DNA from: an uncultured Collinsella sp.
GTDB lineage: Bacteria; Actinomycetota; Coriobacteriia; Coriobacteriales; Coriobacteriaceae
NCBI GenBank assembly: GCA_902496645.1
Contig: CABVBR010000028.1
Coordinates: 1-16,571, forward strand
Length of the DNA: 16,571 nucleotides
Direction: 5' to 3'
Below the pieces are notes generated by a model, which saw only the letters and a list, made by a program, of their open reading frames with translations, was not told the origin of the DNA and ran no database searches. The position numbers and the translations under genes were made by a program. The first letter of the stretch is position 1. Each line of letters starts with the position of its first letter. Shown here piece by piece: positions 1 to 7,241 of this stretch.

Positions 1-599
1 ACGTCCAGGCGCAGGCCGTCGACGCCAAAGACCTCGGCCCAACGACGCACGGACTCGAGCAGGTAATCGACCACGGCGGGGTTTTGCAGGTTGAGCTTCA
101 CGAGCTCAAAATGGCCTTCCCAGCCCTCATACCAAAAGCCATCGCCGTAGCACGAGTCACCGTCAAAGCTGATATGAAACCAGTCTTTGTAAGGCGAGTC
201 CCACTTTCGCTCCTGAACATCGCGGAAGGCCCAAAAGCCGCGGCCGACGTGGTTGAAGACGGCGTCGAGTACCACGCGGATGCCGTGGGCATGCAGCGTC
301 TCGCATACGGCGGCAAAATCGGCATCCCCACCCAGGCGGCGATCGATATGGCGCAGGCTGCGCGTATCGTAGCCGTGGCTGTCGGATTCGAGCGGCGGAT
401 TGATGAGCACGGCGCCGATGCCGAGCCCTTGCAGGTAGTCGGCCCATTGGGCAATCTTCATGATAGGAGCATCGGGGTTGGGCGCGGTGCCGGCAGCTTG
501 GGCAAGCTCATTCTCGGCAACGGGTGCGGCGTTTTCGCGCGGAGCTCCACAGAAGCCTAGCGGATAGATCTGATGGAACGTCGTCTCGTATGCCCACAT
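1..599 (-). CDS. GH13 alpha-amylase-family glycosidase, N-terminal part (gene runs off the window)
   Basis: The visible 199 codons are the first part of a GH13 (alpha-amylase clan) catalytic barrel, which acts on alpha-glucosidic bonds of maltodextrin-type sugars. The protein begins MWAYETTFHQIYPLGFCG, so the barrel starts at once with no signal peptide, which suggests a cytoplasmic enzyme. Conserved region I is seen as DAVFNH at residues 112-117, and region II begins as GLRLD at 195-199, where D199 is the expected catalytic nucleophile; the window ends one codon later. ESDSHGYDT (71-79) is the usual loop after beta-strand 2. The ATG at 599 has a GGGAGG site a few bases upstream. Residues about 21-46, rich in Ala, Pro and Asn, look like a small insertion. 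The general acid (region III), region IV and any C-terminal domain lie outside, so exact specificity (amylase, cyclomaltodextrinase, maltodextrin glucosidase) cannot be decided. Confidence 0.9.
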   Translation of the reverse strand, partial: MWAYETTFHQIYPLGFCGAPRENAAPVAENELAQAAGTAPNPDAPIMKIAQWADYLQGLGIGAVLINPPLESDSHGYDTRSLRHIDRRLGGDADFAAVCETLHAHGIRVVLDAVFNHVGRGFWAFRDVQERKWDSPYKDWFHISFDGDSCYGDGFWYEGWEGHFELVKLNLQNPAVVDYLLESVRRWAEVFGVDGLRLD

Positions 600-670
600 A
601 GCAACCTCCCGGTAAGCTCAACACAACGACATCCATTGTATGCCCGGCTTGTATCCTCTTCCCCAAAATA

Positions 671-737
671 AGTTGCGGTGGAATAGTTCCTGTTTGAGCC
701 TTCAGAGGCCTTAAACAGGAACTATTCCACCGCAACT
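671..737. repeat. 67-bp dispersed palindrome, copy 1 (25-bp perfect arms)
   Basis: The arms 671-695 and 713-737 are perfect reverse complements, separated by a 17-nt loop beginning GAGCCTTCA. A second copy with the same arm and loop lengths lies at 5446-5512. It sits in the 153-bp gap between the MFS gene stop and the glycosidase start, both read on the minus strand. On that strand the hairpin is followed by TATTTT, so it may also terminate the MFS transcript. The size and recurrence fit a REP- or MITE-like element; mobility is inference. Confidence 0.85.
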
Positions 738-752
738 GATGAGGGGACGTGA

Positions 753-1949
753 TTAGGCGACGGGCTTGGCGCGGCGTATGGCCGGGAACAGCACCGTGAT
801 GGCGAGGATGACGCCCACGACAGCGATCGTGCCGCCTGCGTAGCCGATCCAGGCGATGCCGGGGCCCGACACCACGGCGCCGCCGATCGCCGTACCGGTG
901 CCGATACCCAGATTGAACAGGCCCGAGAAGATCGACATGGCGACGGCCGACGAATCCGCCGGTGTGTACTTGATGAGCTCGGCCTGAAACGCCACGTTAA
1001 AGGCCGTAGAGCAGCAGCCCCATAGCGCGCAGACGGCGAGGACCGCGGCGAGCGACGCTGTAGCCGGCCCCATGAGCAGCAGGGCCAGCGGCACGCCGGA
1101 GAGCGTGATCGCGAGAAACGGGAAGCGGTGCCCGTCGAACAGGCGGCCGAACAGCCAGCTGCCGAGCAGACCAGAACAGCCGAACGCCGTCAGCGTCATG
1201 GTGATGGCGCTCGCGTCGACATGTGCGACCTGAGCCAGGAAAGGCTCAATATAGCTGTAGCCCGCGTAATAGCCGGTCGCCATGAACACCGTGACCGCAT
1301 AGAGCGCGATGAGGAACGGGTTCTTGAGCAGCTCGGGCAGCTGCTTGAGCGTAAAGCGCTCGCCTGCCGGCATGGTGGGGAACACGGTCGCCTGGTAGAC
1401 GACCGCGATAGCCGAGAGGGCCCCGACCACGGCGAACGTCATACGCCAGCCCACGGCCAGGCCGATCGCGCGGCCGAGCGGCAGACCGAAGATCTGCGCG
1501 ATGGACGAGCCCGTGGCGATCACGCTGATGGCAAGCGCTCCGTGACGGGTATCGACCAGGCGCGAGGCCATGATCGATGCGACCGACCAGAACACGGCGT
1601 GCGCGCAGGCAACCACCAGGCGCGCGCAGACCAAGATGGGATAGGTCGGAGCCAAGGCGGACAGGAACTGGCCCAGCGAGAACACGGCCAGCACGCCCAG
1701 CAGCATCCGCTTAAACTCAAAGCGCGAGGCGAACACCATGAGCGGCAACGACAGCAACATGACGCCCCAAGCGTAGACCGAAATCATAATGCCGGCCTGG
1801 GCCTCGGTGAGCGAGAACGACGCGGCGATGTCGGTCAGCAGGCCGATGGGCATGAACTCCGACGTGTTGAACACGAACGCGCAGCAGGTGAGCCCGATGA
1901 GCGGGAGCCACTGCTTGAGTGTGATGCCGTCTTGCCTTGTCCGACTCAT
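753..1949 (-). CDS. MFS sugar efflux transporter, SotB/AraJ-like (DHA1 family)
   Basis: This is a 398-residue inner-membrane protein of the major facilitator superfamily, with about 12 hydrophobic segments. The N-terminal FNTSEFMPIGLLTDIA motif and the central ATGSSIAQIFGLPLGRAIG / GWRMTF block are the hallmarks of the SotB/AraJ branch of drug:H+ antiporter 1, whose members export sugars, IPTG or arabinose-like compounds. The substrate here is unknown. The ATG at 1949 is chosen because GGAG lies 9 nt upstream; a TTG five codons earlier (1964) has no ribosome binding site. The gene has its own candidate promoter (TATAAT at 1983-1988) inside a palindrome, and ends 15 bp from the 67-bp repeat. 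The neighbouring glycosidase is also sugar-related but is separated by that hairpin, so co-transcription is uncertain. Confidence 0.9.
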   Translation of the reverse strand: MSRTRQDGITLKQWLPLIGLTCCAFVFNTSEFMPIGLLTDIAASFSLTEAQAGIMISVYAWGVMLLSLPLMVFASRFEFKRMLLGVLAVFSLGQFLSALAPTYPILVCARLVVACAHAVFWSVASIMASRLVDTRHGALAISVIATGSSIAQIFGLPLGRAIGLAVGWRMTFAVVGALSAIAVVYQATVFPTMPAGERFTLKQLPELLKNPFLIALYAVTVFMATGYYAGYSYIEPFLAQVAHVDASAITMTLTAFGCSGLLGSWLFGRLFDGHRFPFLAITLSGVPLALLLMGPATASLAAVLAVCALWGCCSTAFNVAFQAELIKYTPADSSAVAMSIFSGLFNLGIGTGTAIGGAVVSGPGIAWIGYAGGTIAVVGVILAITVLFPAIRRAKPVA

Positions 1950-1982
1950 ATATAACGTCTCCAATCATTTTGAGCGGAGGCG

Positions 1983-2029
1983 ATTATATAGCAACGGTCC
2001 CGCATCCGTCAGTAACGGACACGGGACCG
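1983..2029 (-). promoter_or_regulatory. Promoter for the MFS gene overlapped by a palindrome (operator or terminator)
   Basis: On the minus strand TATAAT (1983-1988) is preceded, after 18 nt, by CTGACG (2007-2012), a 4/6 match to TTGACA. The region between is covered by an inverted repeat: CGGTCCCG 1995-2002 pairs with 2022-2029, and TCCGT 2005-2009 pairs with 2015-2019. The same structure lies 24 bp after the YbaK stop, so it could terminate that gene, act as an operator for the MFS gene, or both. The U-tract is poor (TTGCTAT), which makes terminator function weaker. Confidence 0.5.
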
Positions 2030-2052
2030 AAAACAATTCGACACATGGAGGT

Positions 2053-2535
2053 CTACGCGGTCGGCAGCTCCCACCCGCGGCAGACGTCTACCCAGCCCTG
2101 GGCGTCAGATGCCGCCTCGAGCTCGGACACCGAAAGCGCCACGCCGCTGTGGTCGTCGCCGCAGGCCGGATAGACGGTATCAAAGCGTTTAAGGGACTCG
2201 TCAAGATAAACCGCCAGGTCCTCGTTAACGCCAAAGGGGCAGACGCCACCGGGCGCATGGCCCACGGCTTCCTCCACCGCGGCGCTGGGAATCATATGCG
2301 GCTTTCCGTGGAAGAACTTCTTGAACTTGGAGCTGTTGACGCGCGCATCCCCGGCGCACAGCACGAGCACCGCCGCGCCGTCGACATCAAACGCCATCGT
2401 CTTCGCGATCTGCGCCGGCGCCGTCCCCAGTGCCGCCGCAGCTTCCTCGACAGTCGCCGTCTCCTCCTGGGGCACGATCACACGGTCGCCAAAGCCTTTC
2501 GCCTTTAAATGTGCCATCGCCTTGTCGAACGCCAT
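2053..2535 (-). CDS. ybaK: YbaK/EbsC-type aminoacyl-tRNA deacylase
   Basis: This 160-residue protein is a single YbaK/ProX editing domain. Such proteins act in trans in the cytoplasm to hydrolyse mischarged tRNA, classically Cys-tRNA(Pro). Seen in the sequence are IAKTMAFDVDGAAVLVLCAGDARVN at about 43-67, with the catalytic-type lysine in the IAKTM motif, and the GGVCPFGV segment around 111-118, typical of the family. The length is normal for a free-standing editing factor. The ATG at 2535 has GGAGGAG 9 nt upstream. That site is the 3' arm of a hairpin with a T6 tract, described separately. The gene follows feoAB by 95 bp on the same strand. The exact mischarged substrate (Cys-tRNA-Pro, Ala-tRNA-Pro or other) cannot be told from sequence. 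Confidence 0.9.
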   Translation of the reverse strand: MAFDKAMAHLKAKGFGDRVIVPQEETATVEEAAAALGTAPAQIAKTMAFDVDGAAVLVLCAGDARVNSSKFKKFFHGKPHMIPSAAVEEAVGHAPGGVCPFGVNEDLAVYLDESLKRFDTVYPACGDDHSGVALSVSELEAASDAQGWVDVCRGWELPTA

Positions 2536-2538
2536 AAC

Positions 2539-2578
2539 AAAAAACTCCTCCGCCAAACGAACTGTTTGACAGAGGAGT
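2539..2578 (-). terminator. Terminator-like hairpin that contains the ybaK ribosome binding site
   Basis: Read on the minus strand, ACTCCTC (2572-2578) pairs with GAGGAGT (2544-2550), and CAAAC (2564-2568) pairs with GTTTG (2554-2558), around an internal loop with one G-C pair. The 3' arm is followed directly by T6 (2539-2544), as in an intrinsic terminator for feoAB. The 3' arm is also the GGAGGAG Shine-Dalgarno sequence of ybaK, whose ATG follows 9 nt later. A TATACT hexamer (2576-2581) overlaps the 5' arm and may be the -10 of ybaK. Confidence 0.7.
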
Positions 2579-2630
2579 ATAACCCGTGGTCTCGCTCTAA
2601 ACAGGAAGGCTTTACTCGCAAGCCGTTCGT

Positions 2631-4988
2631 TTACAAGCCGATCAGAACGCCAACACCGTGGACCAAAAATGCCACAATCCAGGCGACTGCCACCTGAAAC
2701 GCAAACACCGCCACAGCGTAACGCCCGCCCAGCTCGCTCTTGACGGCGCCAATGGCCGCCACGCATGGCGGGTACAGCAGCGTAAAGACCAAGAACACGT
2801 AGGCGGTAAACGGCGAGAACATGGTCGAGAGCGCCGCGGGCGAGGTTGCGCCCAAAAGCACCGTAAGCGTCGAGATGACGCTCTCCTTGGCGATAAGTCC
2901 CGTGACGAGCGCCGTCGACGCGCGCCAATCGCCAAAGCCGAGCGGCGCCAGCACCGGCGCGATGATGCTGCCCAGACCGGCAAGTAGGCTCTGCGACTGG
3001 TCGGCAACCACATTAAAGCGGATATCGAATGTCTGCAGGAACCAGATCACGACCGTAGCGGCAAAGATAATGGTGAAGGCCTTGGTAATGAAGTCCTTGG
3101 CCTTATCCCATGCGAGCATCACCGTCGTCTTGACACTCGGCAGACGATAGTTGGGAAGCTCCATGATAAACGGCACGGGGTCGCCCTTAAATGCCGTGCG
3201 GTTGAGCACGAGTGCCGCGATGCAGCCGACCACAATGCCCAGCACATAGAGTGAAACCATGGCGGGGACCGTCGCCTTTGGGAAGAACGCTCCGCACAGC
3301 AGGCCGTAGACCGGCAGCTTGGCCGAGCAGCTCATAAACGGCGTGAGCATGACCGTCATCTTGCGGTCGTGCTCGGACGGCAGCGTGCGCGTCGACATGA
3401 TGGCCGGCACGGTGCAGCCAAAGCCGACGAGCATGGGCACAAAGCTGCGGCCCGAAAGGCCAAAGCGACGCAGGACCTTGTCCATAACAAAGGCCACGCG
3501 CGCCATGTAGCCGGAGTCTTCCAGAATGGAGAGGAACAAGAAGAGCACGACGATGATCGGCAGGAAGGTCAGTACGCTGCCCACACCCGTGAGCACGCCG
3601 TCGACCGCCAGCGAGCGGACCACGTCGTTGGTTCCAAACGCTTTGAGGCCCGCATCGGCCGAGGCAATGACGACCGCAATGCCGTCCTCCATGAGGCCCT
3701 GCAACGCGGCGCCGATCACGCCAAACGTCAACCAAAAGACGAGGCCCATGATGAGGATGAACGCCGGAATGGCCGTGTAGCGCCCGGTCAGGATACGGTC
3801 GATTTTGACGGAGCGCACGTGCTCGCGGCTCTCGTGCGGCTTGACGACGCAGCGCCCGCACACGTCGCCGATGAAGCTAAAACGCATGTCGGCCAGCGCG
3901 GACAGTCGATCGGTGCCGGCCTCGCCCTCCATCTGGGTAATGATGTGCTCGATAGCGTCGAGCTCGTTACGATCCAGGTGAAGCGCTTCGGTTACCAGCT
4001 CATCGCCCTCAACCAACTTGGTCGCCGCGAAGCGCACCGGAATATGCGCCGTTGCGGCATGGTCCTCGATAAGGTTGGCAATACCGTGGATGCAGCGGTG
4101 CAGCGCGCCGCCGTCCGGGCCGTCGGGCGCGCAAAAGTCCAAGCGACCGGGGCGCTCGCGGAATCGTGCCACGTGCAGGGCATGCTCCACAAGCTCGCCG
4201 ATGCCCTCGTTGCGGGCGGCACTAATGGGAACGACCGGCACGCCCAGCAGGCTCTCGAGCAGATTGACGTCCACGGCGCCGCCGTTAGCCGTCACCTCGT
4301 CCATCATGTTGAGCGCGATGACCATGGGACGGTCGAGTTCCATGAGCTGCAGCGTCAGATACAAATTGCGCTCGATGTTGGTGGCATCGATGATGTCGAT
4401 AATCGCATCGGGGTTCTCATCAAGGATGAATTGGCGGCTGACGATCTCTTCGCCCGTGTACGGCGACAGCGAATAGATGCCGGGAAGGTCGGTGACGCTC
4501 GCCTCGGGATGGTTGCGAATGGTGCCATCCTTGCGGTCGACCGTCACACCGGGAAAATTGCCGACGTGCTGGTTGGAGCCCGTCAGCTGGTTGAACAGCG
4601 TGGTCTTGCCGCAGTTCTGGTTGCCGGCGAGGGCGAAATGCAGCGGCGCGCCCTCGGGCACAGCCGTCTTGGCCGCGCGGGGCGAATACGTGCCCTCGCC
4701 CAGTGCCGGGTGTTCCGTCGTGCCGATTGCCGCGTTAACGCGCGGGCCCGTATCCGTGTCGTGGACATCCACGAGCTCAATGCGGGCGGCATCGTCCTTA
4801 CGCAACGTCAACTCATAGCCGCGCAGTCGAATCTCGAGCGGGTCGCCCATGGGGGCGTACTTCATCATGGTAACTTCGGTGCCCGGCGTTAGGCCCATGT
4901 CCAATATATGTTGTCGGAGTGCCTGGTCATCCGATGTCACCGATGCGACAACGGCGTCCTTTCCGATCTCGAGCGTATCGAGCCTCAC
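2631..4988 (-). CDS. feoB: Ferrous iron transporter, FeoA-FeoB fusion
   Basis: This 785-residue protein is a G-protein-coupled Fe(II) importer of the inner membrane. Residues 1-75 are a FeoA SH3-like domain (MGLTPGTEV at 31-39) fused by a linker of about 40 residues to FeoB. The FeoB GTPase shows G1 GNQNCGKTT (122-130), G2 within VGNFPGVTVD (142-151), G3 DLPG (167-170) and G4 NMMD (227-230). The helical GDI region follows. The membrane part carries both gate motifs, GCTVPAIMSTRTL and LPVYGLLCGAFFPKA. The start is a GTG at 4988, with GGAGG 9 nt upstream. FeoB is usually about 700 residues, so the fusion explains the extra length; no separate FeoC is seen. Two tandem 17-bp operator-like units upstream suggest metal-dependent repression. 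The gene is followed by ybaK on the same strand. Confidence 0.97.
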   Translation of the reverse strand: MRLDTLEIGKDAVVASVTSDDQALRQHILDMGLTPGTEVTMMKYAPMGDPLEIRLRGYELTLRKDDAARIELVDVHDTDTGPRVNAAIGTTEHPALGEGTYSPRAAKTAVPEGAPLHFALAGNQNCGKTTLFNQLTGSNQHVGNFPGVTVDRKDGTIRNHPEASVTDLPGIYSLSPYTGEEIVSRQFILDENPDAIIDIIDATNIERNLYLTLQLMELDRPMVIALNMMDEVTANGGAVDVNLLESLLGVPVVPISAARNEGIGELVEHALHVARFRERPGRLDFCAPDGPDGGALHRCIHGIANLIEDHAATAHIPVRFAATKLVEGDELVTEALHLDRNELDAIEHIITQMEGEAGTDRLSALADMRFSFIGDVCGRCVVKPHESREHVRSVKIDRILTGRYTAIPAFILIMGLVFWLTFGVIGAALQGLMEDGIAVVIASADAGLKAFGTNDVVRSLAVDGVLTGVGSVLTFLPIIVVLFLFLSILEDSGYMARVAFVMDKVLRRFGLSGRSFVPMLVGFGCTVPAIMSTRTLPSEHDRKMTVMLTPFMSCSAKLPVYGLLCGAFFPKATVPAMVSLYVLGIVVGCIAALVLNRTAFKGDPVPFIMELPNYRLPSVKTTVMLAWDKAKDFITKAFTIIFAATVVIWFLQTFDIRFNVVADQSQSLLAGLGSIIAPVLAPLGFGDWRASTALVTGLIAKESVISTLTVLLGATSPAALSTMFSPFTAYVFLVFTLLYPPCVAAIGAVKSELGGRYAVAVFAFQVAVAWIVAFLVHGVGVLIGL

Positions 4989-5029
4989 GTCCGCGTTCCT
5001 CCCCCGGCGCCCACAAGGCGTTGCATTTA

Positions 5030-5063
5030 GTTTACCTTGGCTAACCGTTTGCCACGGCTAACC
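5030..5063 (-). promoter_or_regulatory. Tandem 17-bp operator-like units upstream of feoAB
   Basis: Two adjacent units, GTTTACCTTGGCTAACC (5030-5046) and GTTTGCCACGGCTAACC (5047-5063), are identical at 14 of 17 positions. Each is also an imperfect dyad of the form GTTwGCC-nn-GGCTAAC, matching at 5/7 and 6/7. A TAAACT hexamer on the minus strand (5029-5034) is a candidate -10, so the units would cover the -35 to -10 region. Position and shape fit a DtxR/IdeR/MntR-type metal repressor; the regulator itself is not in the window. Confidence 0.6.
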
Positions 5064-5115
5064 AATTGCACCCATGCATGATAACGCGAACACACAACGA
5101 CGTTCAATCAATAGA

Positions 5116-5148
5116 TTGGTGCAAAGGGGACAGGTTACTTTGCACCAA
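5116..5148. repeat. Palindrome with GGGACAG loop, copy A
   Basis: TTGGTGCAAAG (5116-5126) and CTTTGCACCAA (5138-5148) form a perfect 11-bp stem closing the loop GGGACAGGTTA (5127-5137). The loop is almost the same as that of the hairpin at 16403-16443, although the stems are unrelated. This suggests a family of REP-like elements with a conserved loop core and variable stems; that grouping is inference. Confidence 0.75.
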
Positions 5149-5170
5149 AGCGGCCCGGCAGAGGGATTCT

Positions 5171-5432
5171 GGGACGCAATTTCCCCAGGAGGCCCTCGCG
5201 GAAAGCGCATCCCGCTATTTAGGCTCGAACCGGGATGCAGTTTCCCAACGGGGCCCCTCGGGGAAACTGCGACCCAGAATTTGAGCTCGAAACGGGATGC
5301 CGTTTCCCAAACAGGCCTCTTGCGGAAAATGCATCCCGGAATTCCCGCTCGAAACGGGATGCGCTTTCCCAGTCGAGGGCCTATGGGAAACTGTGTCCCA
5401 CCTTGGAGGACAAAACTGGGTCGCAGTTTCCG
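5171..5432. repeat. Tandem array of 62-bp hairpin units (four full, one partial)
   Basis: Units start at 5171, 5232, 5294, 5356 and 5418, a spacing of 61, 62, 62 and 62 bp. Each full unit has a left arm like GGGATGCNNTTTCCCA, a loop of about 14 nt often containing GGCC, a right arm like GGAAANTGCATCCC, and a spacer of about 17 nt; the spacers after the first three units end in GCTCGAA(A/C)C. Stems pair at about 11-15 of 14-16 positions. Unit 2 pairs best. The fifth unit has only the left arm before it meets the 67-bp palindrome. No ribosome binding site or protein family supports coding. The function is unknown. Confidence 0.85.
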
Positions 5433-5445
5433 GACATCAAAACGA

Positions 5446-5512
5446 AGTTGCGGTGGAATAGTTCCTGTTTGAGGCTTCAACAGACTAAAACAGGAACTAT
5501 TCCACCACAACT
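5446..5512. repeat. 67-bp dispersed palindrome, copy 2
   Basis: Arms 5446-5470 and 5488-5512 match with one mismatch in 25, around a 17-nt loop that begins GAGGCTTCA. The left arm is identical to that of copy 1 at 671-695, and the loop starts are alike, so the two copies share an origin. This copy abuts the partial fifth unit of the hairpin array. Confidence 0.85.
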
Positions 5513-5519
5513 GTAGAAT

Positions 5520-5554
5520 GCCCGCGCTGGCAACAAAATGTCACCCGCGCGGGC
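5520..5554 (-). terminator. GC-rich hairpin downstream of the antiporter gene
   Basis: GCCCGCGC (5520-5527) pairs perfectly with GCGCGGGC (5547-5554) around a 19-nt loop. It lies 115 bp beyond the antiporter stop on the minus strand. The sequence after the stem (ATTCTACAG) has no good U-tract, so terminator function is only possible. Confidence 0.35.
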
Positions 5555-5668
5555 TTGGTGGGCACTCCCAAAGGCACGTTACAGAGACCCACATCAGCTA
5601 TGGAATACCGAGCAGTACCGATACGCGATGCCCCGCCGGCTTACCAAGCAATGAAGCTCGCCGCAGTC

Positions 5669-7132
5669 TTAGACAATCGGCGCAATGCCGACAAAGTGCA
5701 GATACAGCGAAATGATTGCGACGACAATGACCACCGCCGCGATCAGTTTGTCGTGCAGATGCGGAAGAACCAGCTTACCGCGGCCTCGCTCGCCTGCAAT
5801 GTAGACGGGGATGGCCGGAGCAAAAAGGATCGTCGTGATCATGACGCCCTGGAGGCCCGTTGACCACACCAAGAACAACGTGTAAATAAAGCCGAGCGTA
5901 CCGAAGAAGCGCGCCTCACCGACGCTTGGCGCATAAGGCCCATCCAGATGCTCGTTCTTCCATCCGATTACCATGTAATAGGCAGCCGAACAGACATACG
6001 GGACCAGAATCGTATTGACCGCACAGCTATAGAAGAACTGATAGGTGCTCGCCGCCACATACGACACAATCAAGAAGAGCTGCGTGATACCCGAGCTCAC
6101 CAGAACCGTCACCACGGGGGCACCGCGTTCGTTTGTCTTGGCAAACGCCAACGGGAACGACCCCTGACGCGCCGCTTCAAAAGGTGTCTCGGACGCAATG
6201 ATGACATAGCCGAGCATGGCGCCGACCAGCGACAAGATAACACCGAGGTTGACAATTGCCGCGCCAACCGGACCAATCGCGCGCTCGAGAATTCCAGCCA
6301 TGGAGGGCGTTGCGAGCTGCGCCATCTCTTCGCGCGGCATAATACCGAGCGACAGCATTGAGATGATCAGATACAGGACGAACACCGCTGCAAATCCAAG
6401 TGCCGTCGAGCGCCCGACGTCGCGCACATACTTAGCGCGGCCCGAGATAACGACAGCGCCCTCGATGCCCGTGAAGACCCATACTAGAGCGATCATGGTC
6501 GAGACAACCTGCTCACCAAACCCAGGACCAGCCGGCTCTCCCCAGAAGTTGTCCATAAAGATATCGACGTTGAACTTGCCCAGGAGCACAATACTCAGCA
6601 CGAAGAGGCCCAGCGGTACCAATTTCGCCAACGTGACGATCGTGTTAATGCCCGCGGCTTCCTTAACACCGCGAAGCACCAGAGCGGTAAGGAACCACAG
6701 AAACACGCTGGCGCAGATGATGGAAAGCAGATTGTTCCCCGAACCAAACGCAGGGAAGAAATAGCCCAGCGCGCTAAACAGTAAGAGTGCAAAGCTCACG
6801 TTGGAAAGGCACGCGCTGATCCAGTAACCCCAAGCGGAGTTGAAACCAATGTAATCGCCAAAACCAGCCGCGGCGTATGCATAGATGCCACCAGTTAGGT
6901 CGGGACGCGCCTGAGACAAGCCGTTGAACACCATCATCAGCGCGAAGACACCAATAAAGCAAATTCCCCACGAGACGATAACTGCGCCGGTATTGGCTCC
7001 GCCCGCGGCCATATCGCCAGCAAGAGAGAAGATACCGCCGCAAATACTGGCGGTAATGACCATCGTGGTCAGTCGAAAGAGATCCAGACCATTGGGGTCG
7101 ATAATCTCGTCGTTTTGAGCTTTAGAGGCCAT
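5669..7132 (-). CDS. APC-family basic amino acid antiporter, ArcD-like
   Basis: This 487-residue membrane protein has about 12 hydrophobic spans and belongs to the amino acid-polyamine-organocation superfamily. The N-terminal GLDLFRLTTMVITASICGG and the LTGGIYAYAAAGFGDYIGF and SAWGYWISA segments match the basic amino acid/polyamine antiporter group, which includes arginine/ornithine exchangers of the ArcD type. The ATG at 7132 has an AAGGGGG site about 10 nt upstream. It follows the DDAH gene by 109 bp on the same strand, with a hairpin between. The pairing suggests import of arginine or methylarginine in exchange for a product such as citrulline or ornithine. The exact substrates are inference; agmatine or polyamine exchange is not excluded. 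Confidence 0.88.
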   Translation of the reverse strand: MASKAQNDEIIDPNGLDLFRLTTMVITASICGGIFSLAGDMAAGGANTGAVIVSWGICFIGVFALMMVFNGLSQARPDLTGGIYAYAAAGFGDYIGFNSAWGYWISACLSNVSFALLLFSALGYFFPAFGSGNNLLSIICASVFLWFLTALVLRGVKEAAGINTIVTLAKLVPLGLFVLSIVLLGKFNVDIFMDNFWGEPAGPGFGEQVVSTMIALVWVFTGIEGAVVISGRAKYVRDVGRSTALGFAAVFVLYLIISMLSLGIMPREEMAQLATPSMAGILERAIGPVGAAIVNLGVILSLVGAMLGYVIIASETPFEAARQGSFPLAFAKTNERGAPVVTVLVSSGITQLFLIVSYVAASTYQFFYSCAVNTILVPYVCSAAYYMVIGWKNEHLDGPYAPSVGEARFFGTLGFIYTLFLVWSTGLQGVMITTILFAPAIPVYIAGERGRGKLVLPHLHDKLIAAVVIVVAIISLYLHFVGIAPIV

Positions 7133-7170
7133 TGTATGTGCACCCCCTTCATCATGTGATCGAGCGAAAG

Positions 7171-7205
7171 ATGGCCCGGACGTCCCGAATCGGGTGCCGG
7201 GCCAT
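7171..7205 (-). terminator. Hairpin between the DDAH and antiporter genes
   Basis: ATGGCCCGG (7171-7179) pairs with CCGGGCCAT (7197-7205), with an inner CCCGA/TCGGG pair (7184-7188, 7190-7194). On the minus strand it lies 36 bp after the DDAH stop and is followed by CTTTCGC, which is a weak U-tract. It could be a partial terminator or an RNA-processing or stabilising stem that sets different levels of the two proteins. Confidence 0.5.
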
Positions 7206-7241
7206 CGGTCAAGCGATCAGCAGGCTATTACAGCTACCGCG

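Larger units (their letters stand above)
5064..5668. other. 605-bp gene-free region filled with inverted repeats
   Basis: No convincing gene was found between the feoAB operators and the antiporter stop. The stretch holds, in order, an 11-bp palindrome (5116-5148), a 62-bp-period array of hairpins (5171-5432), the second copy of the 67-bp palindrome (5446-5512) and a GC-rich hairpin (5520-5554). Nothing recognisable lies in 5555-5668. The open frames that cross the array encode only repeated, low-complexity peptide in several frames and were not accepted as genes. Confidence 0.8.

Noticed and set aside
1950..1964. TTG start for the MFS gene five codons upstream
   Set aside because: It lacks a ribosome binding site, while the ATG at 1949 has GGAG at 9 nt.
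3369..4892. Long open frame on the plus strand opposite feoB (507 codons)
   Set aside because: It lies wholly antisense to the well-conserved FeoB; high-GC DNA gives such frames, and the sequence is rich in Arg, Ala and Gly without any recognisable motif.
5171..5432. CRISPR array
   Set aside because: Units are imperfect throughout, there are no identical repeats with unique spacers of similar length, and no cas genes are present.
5058..5516. Open frames on both strands across the hairpin array
   Set aside because: They encode the 62-bp repeat in several frames at once, with no ribosome binding site and no protein-like sequence; the DNA structure, not the frame, is what is conserved.
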